A model generated the notes under the pieces. That model had not been told where the DNA came from, ran no database searches, and saw only the letters and a list, made by a program, of their open reading frames with translations. Shown piece after piece: positions 23,632-35,700 of a stretch of DNA of 64,000 nt. How positions within the stretch are numbered: position 1 is the stretch's first letter; every line of letters begins with the position of its first letter. This DNA comes from Strongylocentrotus droebachiensis (taxonomy: Eukaryota > Echinodermata > Echinoidea > Camarodonta > Strongylocentrotidae). The position numbers and the translations under genes are program-made. Where the stretch lies: assembly GCA_035222895.1 (NCBI GenBank), contig JAVYIG010000313.1, forward strand, positions 402,001-466,000, written 5' to 3'.

Positions 23632-26236
23632 ATGGCAACACTTAATCCAGCAAGAACTCTGAACAATTCAGGAGGAAGATGTCTCATGGAGAACTGGGTT
23701 GAAGAGGTGAATATTTTTCCCTGGCCTTGGCTTGGCCGGTTGGCCTTGGCTTGGGCTTTACCTTGCCCTTAATTGGGCTTTGTTTGTTAATTTCTTAAGC
23801 CAGGTTTATTTCTTTCCCCAAAAATATGTTATTTGAAATCATTAGATGTTGTGTTACTGTACGGTTAATTAATTACAGCTATCAGTATCATATAATTTAT
23901 AAACTATGCTGTGCTATTCTGTATTCATGCACAATTTTGGCGAGAATCTTGAAAGAGACTTTTAAGACAATTGTTATGATAGATGGATCTATGTTAGATG
24001 TTTATCTAATTCTAAGACTAAAGTCTAGTAAGAACTTCACTGAAATTATAAGTGACAAGCAGTGGTGAAACTTCTGGAATGGAAATATACGTACATGTAC
24101 ATGTATAACTGCCAAATCGTTAAGAAATGTAATTGAGTCAAAGTGCTTGTCAAAATACACATTGCATACTAAACTAAATACTTCTTAATTTATTTTTTCA
24201 CAGAGGCAAGTTTACCAGACGGGTCTGGACAGCGCAGGAGTGAATTCTACAGAAAGTTACACATCCAACAGCTCTCTCCCATACAAGGATGGACACAAGG
24301 GAATCCTCACACGAGAATTAGACACTGCCGTGGAGAAAGAATCAAACAGCATGGGATCGTATCAGAGACCCGCTCAATGTGGGGTTCGAACAGGCGGTAA
24401 GAAATCCCCCTTTTTTTCCAAGCTTATAGGATGTTAATACACTTGTAAACCATTTGAATTGAATTGAACTTTATTTGATTCCAATCACAGTAAAAATGAC
24501 ATACATTGTTGTAACACATAGGCAAAGAAAAATACATTGAAATATACATATGTAAATTGGAAAAAGAAAAAGAAGACATGATTAAATCTAAAAGTATAGG
24601 ATGGAAAAAGGTGCATCCGTTAAGGCCACAGGGGCTTGATGAATGGTCGCACCCCGAGCGCATCACAATATAATTAACTTTAGCCCGAGAAAGAAAAATA
24701 AAGACTCCCAGGTCATACAGTATACATGTAAAAGTATCAGCTGGGCTCTTCTTTCTTTCTTTCTTTATTTCGTTTTACGTCATTATGTTATCTTCAGTGA
24801 ACATTAGAAAAGAAAAGTGTAAGGACCTAGCAGATTTGAAAAAGAATCATCTCTGAACTGGGTATTTCCCTCGTTCTGATTTTGTTTCATCCAGGCCGTA
24901 AGAAGGAGTTGATGGAGAGAGCCCTTTATGCCAAGGTTAGCCAAGAGCTTCAGGAAGAGATTAACGAGCCATCACCTGTCGAGGAATACAAGTCAGTAAC
25001 TCAGAAAGACTTCTACGATGATGAGTTTGAGTCAGAGTTACCTGCCCCTCTGTATGAGCATAATGTCAACACAGAGCAACCTATCACATTCTGGAGTCAT
25101 CATAAAGAAAAGATTCCCGTAAGTTTATCAATAAATATAGTGATTCAAAGTAGTATAGGCATAGTGGGGTGAGGTATAAGAAAACAAAATTACAAAGCAT
25201 AAATCCATTTTGTTATGCCTGTGAGGCAACAGAATGAAGCAGTTCATTGTCTATTGTAACTTTGTAATAGAAATATACATGGGAATTAGAAGGAAATAAT
25301 TGATAAATCATTAAAAACTCATGTGCAATAACAAAAATCTTTAAAGGGCAAGTAGGTTGTATTGGTTAAATAGAGAAAAATAAACAAACAAAACTGAAAG
25401 TTTTCATCAAAATTGGACCAAAAGTAAGAAAGTTTTAAAGTTTTGCATAATTTTAATGAGACAGTGTTGTGAAAGTTGATGTCACTCCTCGCTATTCCTC
25501 ATATATTTTGTTCATGACATTTCAAGTTTTTCTTTCTCTATATCAAATATAAAGAATTCCTTTATTAACTACAAGAAGTTACATTAATGTTGATTTGCAC
25601 ATACTTCATGAGGATTCAACTCAAGCCTTGATTTCATTTCAAGAGCAGAAAAGTAATATTTTTGTTAAATTCAAGATAGAGAAAAGATAGAGAAAAGTAA
25701 GGGGGTGACATCATCAACTCGCTAAGTTCTATGACTTTCTCATTTTTATGTTTGATTTCAATGAAACTTTTATTGTTTTTTTACAAAAATATTCTCTATT
25801 CAAATGAACTTGCAAATGGGATGGACTTGCACTTTAATCAAGTCTTAAAGATTGAGATAAGTAATTAAAAGAAAAAAGTTCACATATTCTATTTTTCCCA
25901 ATAGTGAATACAAATCATTCAAGGTATACATGCATTCCATTTCTACAATTCTCTATAGCAACATGCATTTAAAGACATTCTAAAGTCTATATTTAGTCCT
26001 GTGTAGCGATATGTTAGAACAAAATAAAGGTGAATACTGAAGACTTTGCAAACAATCCATTTTAAATGTTATTTTAATATTTGTTCATCTTGTGTGATTT
26101 CTTCTTTGCTCAGGGCGTTTCTCAAATCAAGACATTAGATACACCGTTCAAGAAGAACTCATCATTCAGCAAGCCTATCGCAGAGGGCACTGATCAGCCA
26201 CAGCCTTATGAACAAGAGACACATCCCTTCTTATAA
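23632..26236 (+). CDS. SPAG8: SPAG8-like protein (sperm-associated antigen 8), 4 exons, complete
   Basis: Exons 23632-23706, 24204-24396, 24895-25118 and 26114-26236 join with GT/AG sites and matching phases to give 204 aa. The start is MATLNPARTLNNSGG and the stop is TAA 26234-26236. Features resembling vertebrate SPAG8: CLMENWVEER near residues 17-26, the GRKKELMERALYAKV helix around 90-104, and the C-terminal block PITFWSHHKEKIPGVSQIKT then LDTPFKKNSSFSKPI and a DQPQPYE end. It is shorter than mammalian SPAG8 because the variable N-terminal region of the mammalian protein is absent. Mammalian SPAG8 is a microtubule inner protein of ciliary and sperm doublets. It is divergent from CCDC112, whose ATG lies about 2.5 kb away on the other strand. 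Intron 3 holds a MITE. The family call rests on remembered motif similarity. Confidence 0.82.
24454..24665 (-). repeat. probable LINE 3' end inside SPAG8 intron 2
   Basis: 'ttgaattgaattgaactttattt' reads on the minus strand as an 'aataaag' followed by a short TTCAA-type tandem tail, typical of a non-LTR retrotransposon terminus. The upstream non-coding part extends to about 24,665. Confidence 0.5.
25343..25835. repeat. MITE with 'aaagggcaagt' inverted ends, in SPAG8 intron 3
   Basis: The left end 'aaagggcaagtaggttg' and the right end 'gggatggacttgcacttt' form an imperfect inverted pair. The interior has paired 'gatgtcac' and 'gtgacatcatc' motifs and A/T-rich arms. About 490 bp, non-coding. 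It resembles abundant elements in marine deuterostome genomes. Confidence 0.7.
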
Positions 26237-26967
26237 CCCCTTGAATGATGGGATAATTGCTTTTTATCAGCCAGCTTGTAACTCTGCTCATAATTCCGCT
26301 TGTTAATCAAGGAGTTCAACAAGAACATGCATTTTTCTGTTTTTACTGGATGCATCCATAACTGGTTTAGCCACATATGAAGACGGAAAAAAGAAGTTGT
26401 GTTCTGTAGGCGAAATAATCTTGTAAGGGTCGTTTTTTTTCTAAAGTTCAAAATTTGGAAATGTTAAAGAATATCCCTCTGTGATTTTCAGACATCATGC
26501 TGACACTGAACCAGAGTGAACTTAGGAAGAGATTTAACTTTATATATACTGGTTTGATGTCATATCATCTTTGGCTTGCTAGAATTGTTTTCACGGACAT
26601 TCATAAAGAGACTCTTTATCTTTGCATCTTCTAATATCATAGTGAAATGATTCAAGGGTGAATGTAAATGTTCAGTATATATCATTGCTTGAACTTTAGC
26701 AAGAAAATGCACTTATCTCTGGACCATCCTTTTCCCTCATTAAAAAAAAAGCCATCTGGGTTTGAGCCATTTAGTTTGTATAGTTGTAAGCAATTGTAAG
26801 TGATGATTGTAAATTGTTGTTAACTATACATAATTAAAGCTTTTACTTGGAAAATATTACATGTCAAAGAGGAGAGAATTTTAAGCCATTGTTCTTATAC
26901 ATGTATCATTTTAATGCAGGCATATTTATCTGGTATTACATGTGTATTTGTAAACGGACTTTGATAC

Positions 26968-26973
26968 AATAAA
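26968..26973 (+). terminator. SPAG8: upstream polyadenylation signal AATAAA (SPAG8)
   Basis: A canonical hexamer about 730 nt after the SPAG8 stop codon; an alternative 3' end is possible. Confidence 0.4.
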
Positions 26974-27296
26974 TAGAGTAAATTGACCACTTTGGCCTTT
27001 TAGACAGGCCTATAATTTTACATTCATGGATTCCGAAGAAAGAAAAAGAAATGTAATATTTCAAACAAAAACAGAACTCTGTAGGCAAGTCAGTAATTAG
27101 CTAGGTTGCTAGTATTTTATTGTTTACGAGAACAATTTCTGTATAAAATATTCTAGCTGGTATGATATGTTGTTATATTATTATGAAATAGGATTCATGC
27201 TTTGGTATGTAAATACATGTTTGTGTATGCCAATTTCATTGTGAACTTGTAATGTTTGAATATATAGACATTGCTTTTAAAAAAAGTGTACAAATT

Positions 27297-27302
27297 AATA
27301 AA
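27297..27302 (+). terminator. SPAG8: distal polyadenylation signal AATAAA (SPAG8)
   Basis: A canonical hexamer about 1.06 kb after the stop codon, followed by 'tgtgtcc'-type GT-rich sequence. It gives a plausible 3' UTR end. Confidence 0.45.
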
Positions 27303-27861
27303 GAATGATCTACTCTATGTACAGTACTACTGTGTCCTATAGTATTTTATCATCGTTAGTCAATTTTAAACCCACTTCAATTTTTCAACTGTATAATACT
27401 ACTAACGTTTGTTGTTTTTTGCTTTCTTTGTAGTTTGCTTTTGTCAATCGTAAAATGTCATGTTATTTGCACGTGTTACCCTTCACTAGTTTGCATTAAG
27501 TACTCTGTGCATTGAAAATTTAGATGTACAGTTGATGTTAATTTTGTTAATTATAAGTCCTTTTATTGATATCATGTAGTTGTGGGAGGGGGCAGTGCAG
27601 CACATCACCAGTCGAATGGCGAAAGAAAAGATATTGGAAAGAAAGGGGAAAAACAACGTGGAAAGAAGAAAATACCACCCTTCCAATCCTTGCACTCTAT
27701 GGTATCATTTCCATCACGTTTCACCCAATACGTCACTGTCACTAATAATAGATTAGTCCAGCTGCTGTCTGTTTGTGTATATTTTTCATTCTTCTATCAC
27801 ACACACTCATCCCGGCCACACACAGCGCGATGTATCCAAAGAACCGTCGACTAGAACAGGA

Positions 27862-28001
27862 GGGCGTATAACAAAACTTGTCATCGGTGACAAATGACAT
27901 TTTTTGTTATAAGCTACTAAAATCATTGCTTCAGATTGCTTATCAGGAGATTTGTCACTGATTTTTGTCATTGCCGGAAAAAAGGCTTTGTGAAACGCCC
28001 C
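27862..28001. repeat. short MITE with inverted arms
   Basis: It is bounded by 'gggcgtataacaaaacttgt' and 'gctttgtgaaacgccc'. The arms carry 'catcggtgacaaatgacat' and, inverted, 'tttgtcactgatttttgtca'. About 140 bp, non-coding. Confidence 0.65.
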
Positions 28002-28527
28002 CAGAAGTCAGAATGAGAGGAATGGCAAGGTCTAGAAATGATGTTAGCTGATTGGGCGCGCAACACGGAAACTGTCCACAGTCGACTGGACCAATATTAC
28101 ATCCGGAGTCGTACTGTCGCCCCCCCTAAAACAAAGCAAATAATAAAACATTGATAATGAAAAAATAAAAACCGAAAATGCAACCTGATATAATGTGAAC
28201 CGTCTTTACTGATTTTCTGGTTCCCCCTCTCCCCGCTCCCTTCATCCTCCTCTCTTTTTTTAGTTGTTGCTGTTGGTGTTTTAATGTGAGACTATCTAAA
28301 GTCTAAATAAAAATCTATATCTTCCTTAAAAAAGGGAAACATAAGAATTGAAATACCTCGTAAACCTAATCATGATCTTTAAAAGGAAGCAGAATCGGAA
28401 AACAAATGAAAGATGGCTCGTTTATGCACCCGTTCATCATTTGTCATTTTGGTCAATATCTCTTTAAGCTATCTATTCTCGATGTTTTCTCTCAAGTTGT
28501 TTTCTGGATCATGGAAATGTATATAAT

Positions 28528-28755
28528 TCACCTTTAATAGTGAACGTAAAAGGTTTTTATTTCAATTTTTCTTTAAGTTGTAATTTTTATTTCGGTCTCC
28601 GGAAAGTCGGATAACACTTTACCATTAATCATGTATTGATATTCACCTTTAAAAGTGCACGTAAAAGGTTTTCATTTCCATTTTTCTTTAAGTTGTTAGT
28701 TTTATTGCTCCGGTAAGTCGGATAACCATTACTCATTAATTAACCATTAATCATG
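28528..28755. repeat. tandem duplication, 2 x about 114 bp
   Basis: 'ttcacctttaatagtg' (28528) and 'ttcacctttaaaagtg' (28642) begin two similar units containing 'acgtaaaaggtttt', 'ttctttaagttgt' and 'aagtcggataac', each ending near 'accattaatcatgt'. Confidence 0.8.
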
Positions 28756-29720
28756 TTGTCACATGAGTCGATTTCCTGTGGAAATATCCATTTATATAAA
28801 AATCTTTTTTCACTCTGGCTTTTTGCATCTTGGAAAGAAATAACACATTCACCATAATCTGTCTCCGTGCATGTAAAAGTCGTATTAATCCTATGTTTGC
28901 ACATCCATATGATTCCACCATCAATCAACTTAATATTTTGATACCGAGTGTAAACACAAATGACAAACTTCATCCATACATTATATTTTGTTCTCTTCTA
29001 TATTTTTGTAATGTATCGATGCTAAACTCCCCTCCTATTCTACTTTACTGATCATAATCCCTATTTACACATGTAAAAGATCTGCACATCCATCATGCAT
29101 CATGAATATTTATTCATCATTTTGCGTGGCAATTCGTTGGTACTGTCTGCTCCCTTTTATGTTGCTTCAACCTTTTTCCCCCTCAACAACATTGCTATAA
29201 AATTTGCCAATATCACTTCCTGTGCATGCATGTAACTTTTTAGGTTCTCTATTTCAAATCTTGATTTTTTTCCCTTTTGATGGATTGGAGGTAAAGAAAG
29301 GTAAATAAAAAGGCAACAGAAGCAACAATACCTACGCGGTTAAATTTTCAAGAATATTGGATAGATTTAATGTTCTTCTTTCTGTTTCGCTTCATTTAAA
29401 TATTATTTTCAAACTTTTTTTGTTGTTGACATCGTGCGCTTTAATATTCACCATTACCTTATGATAGATCTAAGAACTTCTTATGTTCATACGTCTATAT
29501 GTTACCTTAAATATTTCTAATGAAATGAGGAGGGGCCATTCTGTATGACTTTGTTCCCCCCCCCCCCCCCGCCCCCAATCTCAACCCTCTCCATCTATCT
29601 CTCTCACTTTTTCTGTCTCACTCTCAGTATGTCTCTCTCTCTCTCCTTTTCTCTCCTTCTCTCTCTCTCTCTCTCTCTCTTGTATTTCTATTGTACAACC
29701 CTCTTCTAATTCTTTATTTT
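28756..29720. other. intergenic; poly-C and (CT)n at right end
   Basis: No gene seen. The right end has a C-run at about 29,556-29,570 and a (CT)n microsatellite at about 29,630-29,680 immediately before the LINE fragment. Confidence 0.55.
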
Positions 29721-29721
29721 A

Positions 29722-30137
29722 CAACAGCGTGTGATCTATAAAATTCTACTCTTAAACTATCGTGCACTAAATGATCTAGCTCCTGAATATATTTCATCCC
29801 TTCTATCACCCCACTCTGCAGGTCGTTCTGGTTTACGTTCATCACATAATATTAGACTTAAAGAAACACGTACCAAAAGAAATTGGGGGGATAGAGCATT
29901 TGCATCAGCAGCTCCTTCTTTGTGGAATAAGTTACCTCTCTCTATTCAGACGGCCAACACTCTCTCTTCTTTCAAAACTGGGCTTAAAACTCACCTGATG
30001 CTCAATGCATATTGTAAAATTTATGTTGAATATGTTAAATATTAATTTAAATTATTTGTATGCGCCTTGAGCATCTCCAGAGATGGATATGTTGCGCTTT
30101 ATAAATATTGTTATTATTATTATTATTATTATCGATG
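29722..30137 (+). mobile_element. 5'-truncated CR1/Jockey-type LINE: C-terminal end of reverse-transcriptase ORF plus 3' tail
   Basis: An open frame ending at TAA near 30,043 encodes LLNYRALNDLAPEYISSLL, GRSGLRSSHNIRL, WGDRAFASAAPSLWNKLPLS and SSFKTGLKTHL. This conserved C-terminal stretch occurs in CR1-like and related non-LTR retrotransposon ORF2 proteins. The 3' part 'gcgccttgagcatctcc ... gcgctttataaatattg' ends in (TTA)n. The polymerase catalytic region is missing, so this is a dead 5' truncation. The open frame is undamaged over about 100 codons, suggesting recent insertion. Confidence 0.88.
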
Positions 30138-31808
30138 AAATACTTGATATACAAATTAACAAAAATGAGACTCAATCAAACGATCGTATTAGTTTTTTAA
30201 ATATTTTATTTTTATTTTATTTCATATAAATTCACAATCGATTGTCTTTCTTTTGCACATTGCAAACTTTACTTCATTCTTTTCAATCTTGTCAGCACCA
30301 GCCAACTTTACTTTCTCCATTTCGATTGTGTTCTGAAACAAAATGATGAGGAAATCGAATCGATTTTGTCATGGTTGCCATTTTGTGTTCAGAACCGTCT
30401 GTATCACGTGATTCGCCAGTTCCCTTCCCGCTGTACATCCCCAACCTAAGATAACCTGCTTCCAGCATCACAAACCAACATCATTCGACACTCCAAAGTT
30501 TTTTAGTTTTCAAGACAGAGAAGGATTTAAAATTCTCTTCAGTCGGGAAAACTAGGAATGTTTCTGAATGTCAGTAAGGACATGAAAGTCAGGTTGCTTG
30601 AGCTACGAATGCTCGCAGTACTAAAGGAACTGAACAAATCACTTAATCATTATTGTGATAAGACGCTTTTCAAACATTTCTCTTTACTTTCCTTGTCCTA
30701 TAGCATTCATTTTCATTGGCCTCTTCTCTGTTCTATGCGCTTTATATGGTCTTTTCAGCATATCTCATCGATAAATAACATAAATATATACTTAAGACAT
30801 TCTATCAGGTCATATAATACTGTAACATTTTCAAGTCATTCTATCACATGGTAATCACATAATAATATAATATATAACGATGATTTTCAAATATCTACGA
30901 ATGCATCTCTAATGCAACAATATTTCCATCTACTTGATATGTGCTTGCCGTAGGCCATACATTGGTGCTGCAATTAAGTGCCATATTGCTACTCAAATGC
31001 CATCTTATATGTTTAGGGAGACGCCTTCCTAATGGTCTAGCCTTTTCTTTCAATCTTAAAACTGTTGATATTTCGTACTCGGCATAGACCCTGTTCGTGC
31101 TACGAAACGACTGTCGAACTCCATTTGGGTTCTTTGCTCGTCTACGGAGCCATCTGGTCGTGACCTTCCGATTCCCTTCCCGCAGGTTGATTCCCGATCC
31201 CAAGCATACAGATCTCCAGTCTTTCCCACTCAACGCGCGCGCACATGTTTGCGAATCTCCAGAAACCTTCTAGCTCATCGAGGGTATTGAATTCGATGTA
31301 TTAAAGGTTTCGGGTGGTTCGCTGAGGTTGTAATAGCTATATAGGGGAAACACCGAAAACCCGCCAGCTTGAGAGGAGAATCTCCGCAGTACTAAAGAAA
31401 CCGATAAGTCACTTCAATTCATTATGGTGACCAGATGCTTTCTTTCCTATTCTCCCTGTATTTGTTCTCATCATAGTCCTTCTTGACTATCAGGTTTGAA
31501 AATAGTTCGAGCGTGACTATAGCTCTTTTGTCTATTCTGGTTTGATTGCTCATAGTTATAAAGAGCCTTCTTATATCCTGATTGCATTTTAAAATCAATC
31601 AGCTATCATCAATATCATCATTCGAACCTTTTCTTTGAGCCTGCCTATACATCATATTTTTTTGCCGATTTTCTTTGGTTGAGAATTAAAGGCACATAAT
31701 TCATATTTTCTTTCCTTGTTTGATTTGAGGCACCCATGATGCAGTTACACCGAAAGCTATACTGCTCAAATATCTTAAACTAATATCAAATATCATATCA
31801 TGGCAAGA
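30138..31808. other. intergenic / 3' flank of the coiled-coil kinase gene
   Basis: It contains an imperfect repeat of about 100 bp (around 30,605-30,700 and 31,380-31,480, sharing 'cgcagtactaaag'). A 112-residue open frame on the minus strand (30,895-31,233) is not recognised and has no splice context. It may include the kinase gene's 3' UTR; no clear AATAAA was seen on that strand close to the stop. Confidence 0.4.
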
Positions 31809-32760
31809 TTATGAGAGACTTCTCCTCTGCGCTTTGGTGATGACTTTCTCAATGTGTTTCCATGAGGGTCGTAGACGAGCTTTAACATGGGTCATCTCAT
31901 CTGCTAGGTCACGCAGAGGTCGACTTCTAATCACCTTCTCAATCCGAGCCAGGACCTTGCCTAAGGAATATATGTCAGTTTGAATAGTCATGGGTTGTAG
32001 ATCTAGGATGAACTCTGGTGCCAGATGCGGGAAAAGGGTACCCTTCTTGTACCCTTCTAACTCCTCTTTGGGTAGCTGTTTGTGCCTGAGTGGTATGATC
32101 TGAGTAGAGACTTTTCCCATGTCAATGATGAAAGCATGCCATCGTTGATCTTCAAGGTTCCATTGTAAGAGGATGTTGTTAGCTTTCAGATCGTTATGCA
32201 AGAGACCTTCCTCATGCATGGCTTTCAATCCGTTAATGATGTCCATGATGATGACGAACCAATTTTCTTTGGAGAGAGCTGGAATTTGGAACTTGATAGC
32301 CTGACTGAGCGTGTAGATTGTACCGGTGTTCTTATCACCAAGGAACTCGAGGACGAGAGATGGAGCACCTCCGATGTCAACGATGCCGACTGTCTTCGGG
32401 AATGAGGGGTGGTCAGCGAAGGCGAGATTGACTAGGGCTTCCATGGTGGTACGAGCGTGATCAGCTTTGATTCGGACCATCCTCTTTTCATCATCTTCAT
32501 CCCTGACTCCCTCGCTGATGTAAGGCACTTTGACGGCTACAGCTTCACCTTGGTACTGCCTCAAGAATACTTTCCCGAATGAACCCTTTCCGACGAGATC
32601 ATCATCACCATCGACGTCGGCTCCGACCAGGAATGAAAGGTCTTCAGACTTGATGACGGGCACCTTTACATCTGTAAGAATCCTATCGATCACAGCTCGG
32701 TCTATGTAGTTCATGTTGTCATACACCGAGTCCTCTTCATGGAGCATGTCCTTGTGGAAG
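31809..32760 (-). CDS. terminal exon: intronless protein-kinase domain
   Basis: This single 952-nt exon carries a whole kinase domain. In protein coordinates: glycine loop GKGSFG (1526-1531), VAVK lysine 1546, a candidate helix-C Glu 1576, catalytic loop HNDLKANN (1657-1664, where HRD has become HND but Asp and Asn are kept), metal-binding DMG (1682-1684, in place of DFG), APE (1716-1718), and a closing YSLGKVL/RPSW region. All residues needed for catalysis are present, so activity is predicted. The 'LHNDLKANN' loop is, from memory, typical of a poorly described Ser/Thr kinase group expanded in amphioxus and echinoderms. Every other exon of the gene is under 180 nt, so an intronless kinase block suggests late fusion or retro-capture. 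Confidence 0.9.
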
Positions 32761-35700
32761 CTGTATTTTGAGTGAATCAATTTACAAAATGTTTACATGT
32801 TTCATGATTTATTTGTTTTTAACTTAATTTTTACCGATTGGTGAAATCTTATCCATTATCGACAATAACTTAGACCATGCAGAGGACCTGTGAATATATC
32901 CCCCACCCAAAAAAACAAAAACAACATAAACGGGTTTTCAAAGGGGTGCCATATCAGCCGAGGAAGTCTTACATTGCCATTTCAATCCTATCTCATCATG
33001 ATGAGTGTTAATTATTGATTATACTTACACAGAGAGTTCGTATATGAGCTTCTTGATCAAGCTTCCTTGTCTGCAAGTCTGGTATTGAAATTCTTTTAAC
33101 ATCTCCTTCAGTTCACATCTCTCTCGCTCTCTAGGACTGAAAGAAAGAAGACACAACATTTTGAGTAAAGTTTTTTTTTGAAATTACGCTCAATGATTCT
33201 TTTATCAATAAGCTTCAAGTTTCCATCAAGGTGTGGAATTGTTTGATAAAGAAGTAGGCAAACATATTTTTTTTATTACAAATATTTCATTCTTATTCAA
33301 TTCATAAATGTAATCATATTTAGCTTTCATCTGATAATATATGAATTGCTTTACCTTTTCTCTGCAGCCGAATCTCCGCATTCAAGAAGGGGATCTCCGA
33401 TACCAGGAATACTGATCTAAAAGAGGAAACAAAATCAGAATACGGAAATTGTATTCGTTTATCTCAAATTACCAATGCGGAGATTTACAGTCATTCCTAC
33501 TCAATATATAAATATGAGTCTTCTATTCTTCATCTAATCAATTAACAATTACATTACATGTACACAAAATAAATTCTTTTTTAAACACAAAAGCAAGTGA
33601 AACTGTTACCAATGTCGCTAAATTTAATGACAAACTCCAGGAAAATAAATTTAGGATAAATGCGATATACACTACACTAAATCAAATTTAATGGTGTGAC
33701 GTACCATTTCTTCGAAGGTCTCTTTGGTCTTCTTCAAATTGACAATCTCAAGTTTCATATTTGCATTGAGTTGTTTCATATCTTCGAGAGCCTTGAACAG
33801 ATCAGTGATGCAGATTGAATCCCCAACCGTTTCTACAACACCATACTGAATGGCGGCAGCAGCCATAGAAGCTTTCATACTCTGCATGGAGAAGAAGGGG
33901 AAAAGAAAGAGGAAAATGAACAAGGAATTCTCAACGAAATGCGCGTTTTATATCTAATTAGGTTGGGGATTTTGTCCATGTGAATTTATCATACTTTGTT
34001 TTCGTCCCATTATAGTGAACTTTATTGTATCTTTTACTTTAGTTCTGGGTGTTGGTACACAGAAATAAAATATAACCGTTTATAGACCGTCTAGCGGAGC
34101 TAAATTGTAAATTGATGCCTTTCGAATAGTACACTGCAAATATTTCTTGGTTTCGAAACCAAACGGTCCTGTTTTCAAGACCTTTGCTCTATCCAGGAAA
34201 CCTGTCTTTTATTTCTTTTTTAAATTATATTATTCGTTGCTTCTTTTTGTTCTTCTTCCCATTGGCCATCTATTTGTACTTAGCCTTGTTTCTGTTCTAG
34301 AGCTTTTGTCCATTTGTTGTGAAATTTGTTTTGTTTTTTTTTTTTTTTAAGTGTAAGAATGGAAAAATTATAAGAGCCAGACTTAGATGGGATATTTTTT
34401 ACCTGAAGCTCATCCTCGAGTTGCTTCTGTCTATTCTCAGCTAAAAATACTTTCTTCTCCAGTAGATCGAGCATTTCTACCAAAGTGAATGCTCTCCCTT
34501 CAAGCTCCTATTTAATAGATAAAGGTTTGCATATGTTCATGTACCATCTCCGCCATCATCATTACTGGTATTTTTCAGCAGATAACCATTTGTTGTCATA
34601 AGTTCATATTCCCGGGAGAACAAGTATGACTAACATATGCGCCTATACATGTAGATTGGAAAGCAAATGTTGCTTTGAATGTATTAGGAGTTGTATTGGA
34701 AATGTCGAAAAATGTCGACTAATTCATTTATTTTTACTAATGTAGCTTTTGGTTATTAAAAGTCTGGTTGAATGGTAAAAAATAAGGGCATCGATGTGAT
34801 TATTTAAATTTGCACGCGGATTCTAAGCGTTTTCCGAGATATCATTTCAATTCTCCCCCCACCCAAAATAAAATAAAATAAAAATAATTATAATGATAAT
34901 AAATAAATATATAAATGAAAAAAATGTAATGTTAATTAATGTTTTACTAACCTCATTGCTTTTCTTCTGGAACTCTATTTGGTGTTTTAGACCTCTGTTA
35001 TGAACGTTAAGATCTTTGTTATCAGCTTTGTAATCAGCAACCTTATTCTTGACAAGCTGTATAGGAATGACATAATACAGTAAAGTTTAGATTTATTAGT
35101 GACAAATAGAATAATTTGACAATTCAATAATGACTGTGTAAGTTATTTAGGACTCATGAGTACTAGAATTTCAATGAAAAGAAAAGAAAAAGAATGCCAA
35201 AGCCGGTAGAATTCCAATAATATTTTATTACCTGACACAAAAATTCGAGGCAATATAATGTTTTCTTTCTTCTTTAGAAAGAAAGAAAAAATCTATATCT
35301 TTATGGACATAAACTGGTACAATAAAGTTTTTACCTTGATTTCATACTCGAGTGTCGTATTCTTCTCTTCAATATTCAATCTTAGTTCTTCGGCTTCTTT
35401 GAACTTTTCCATGGCTACCTTGTTTTGCTCGGAGAAATCCTGGAATGATGAAAAGAATATATCAATTGGAAAATGTTACATATTTCTTTGTAAAAACACA
35501 ATCAACGGTATAAAAGTTAATACTTCGTATGAAACACTACCGACCTCGTTTATTTCTGTGTTAATTTTTGTATCATTTTCTTTATTTGTTTTGTTGTGTC
35601 TAGAATGTTGAGATAGTCATGCAATATTATATTCTCACCAGGCGTTCTTTCTCAGCAGTCTCTAACTTTCTCCGAAGTTCTTTCCTGTCTGTCTGTAAGT

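Noticed and set aside
32196..32405. 69-codon plus-strand frame
   Set aside because: Antisense shadow of the kinase exon.
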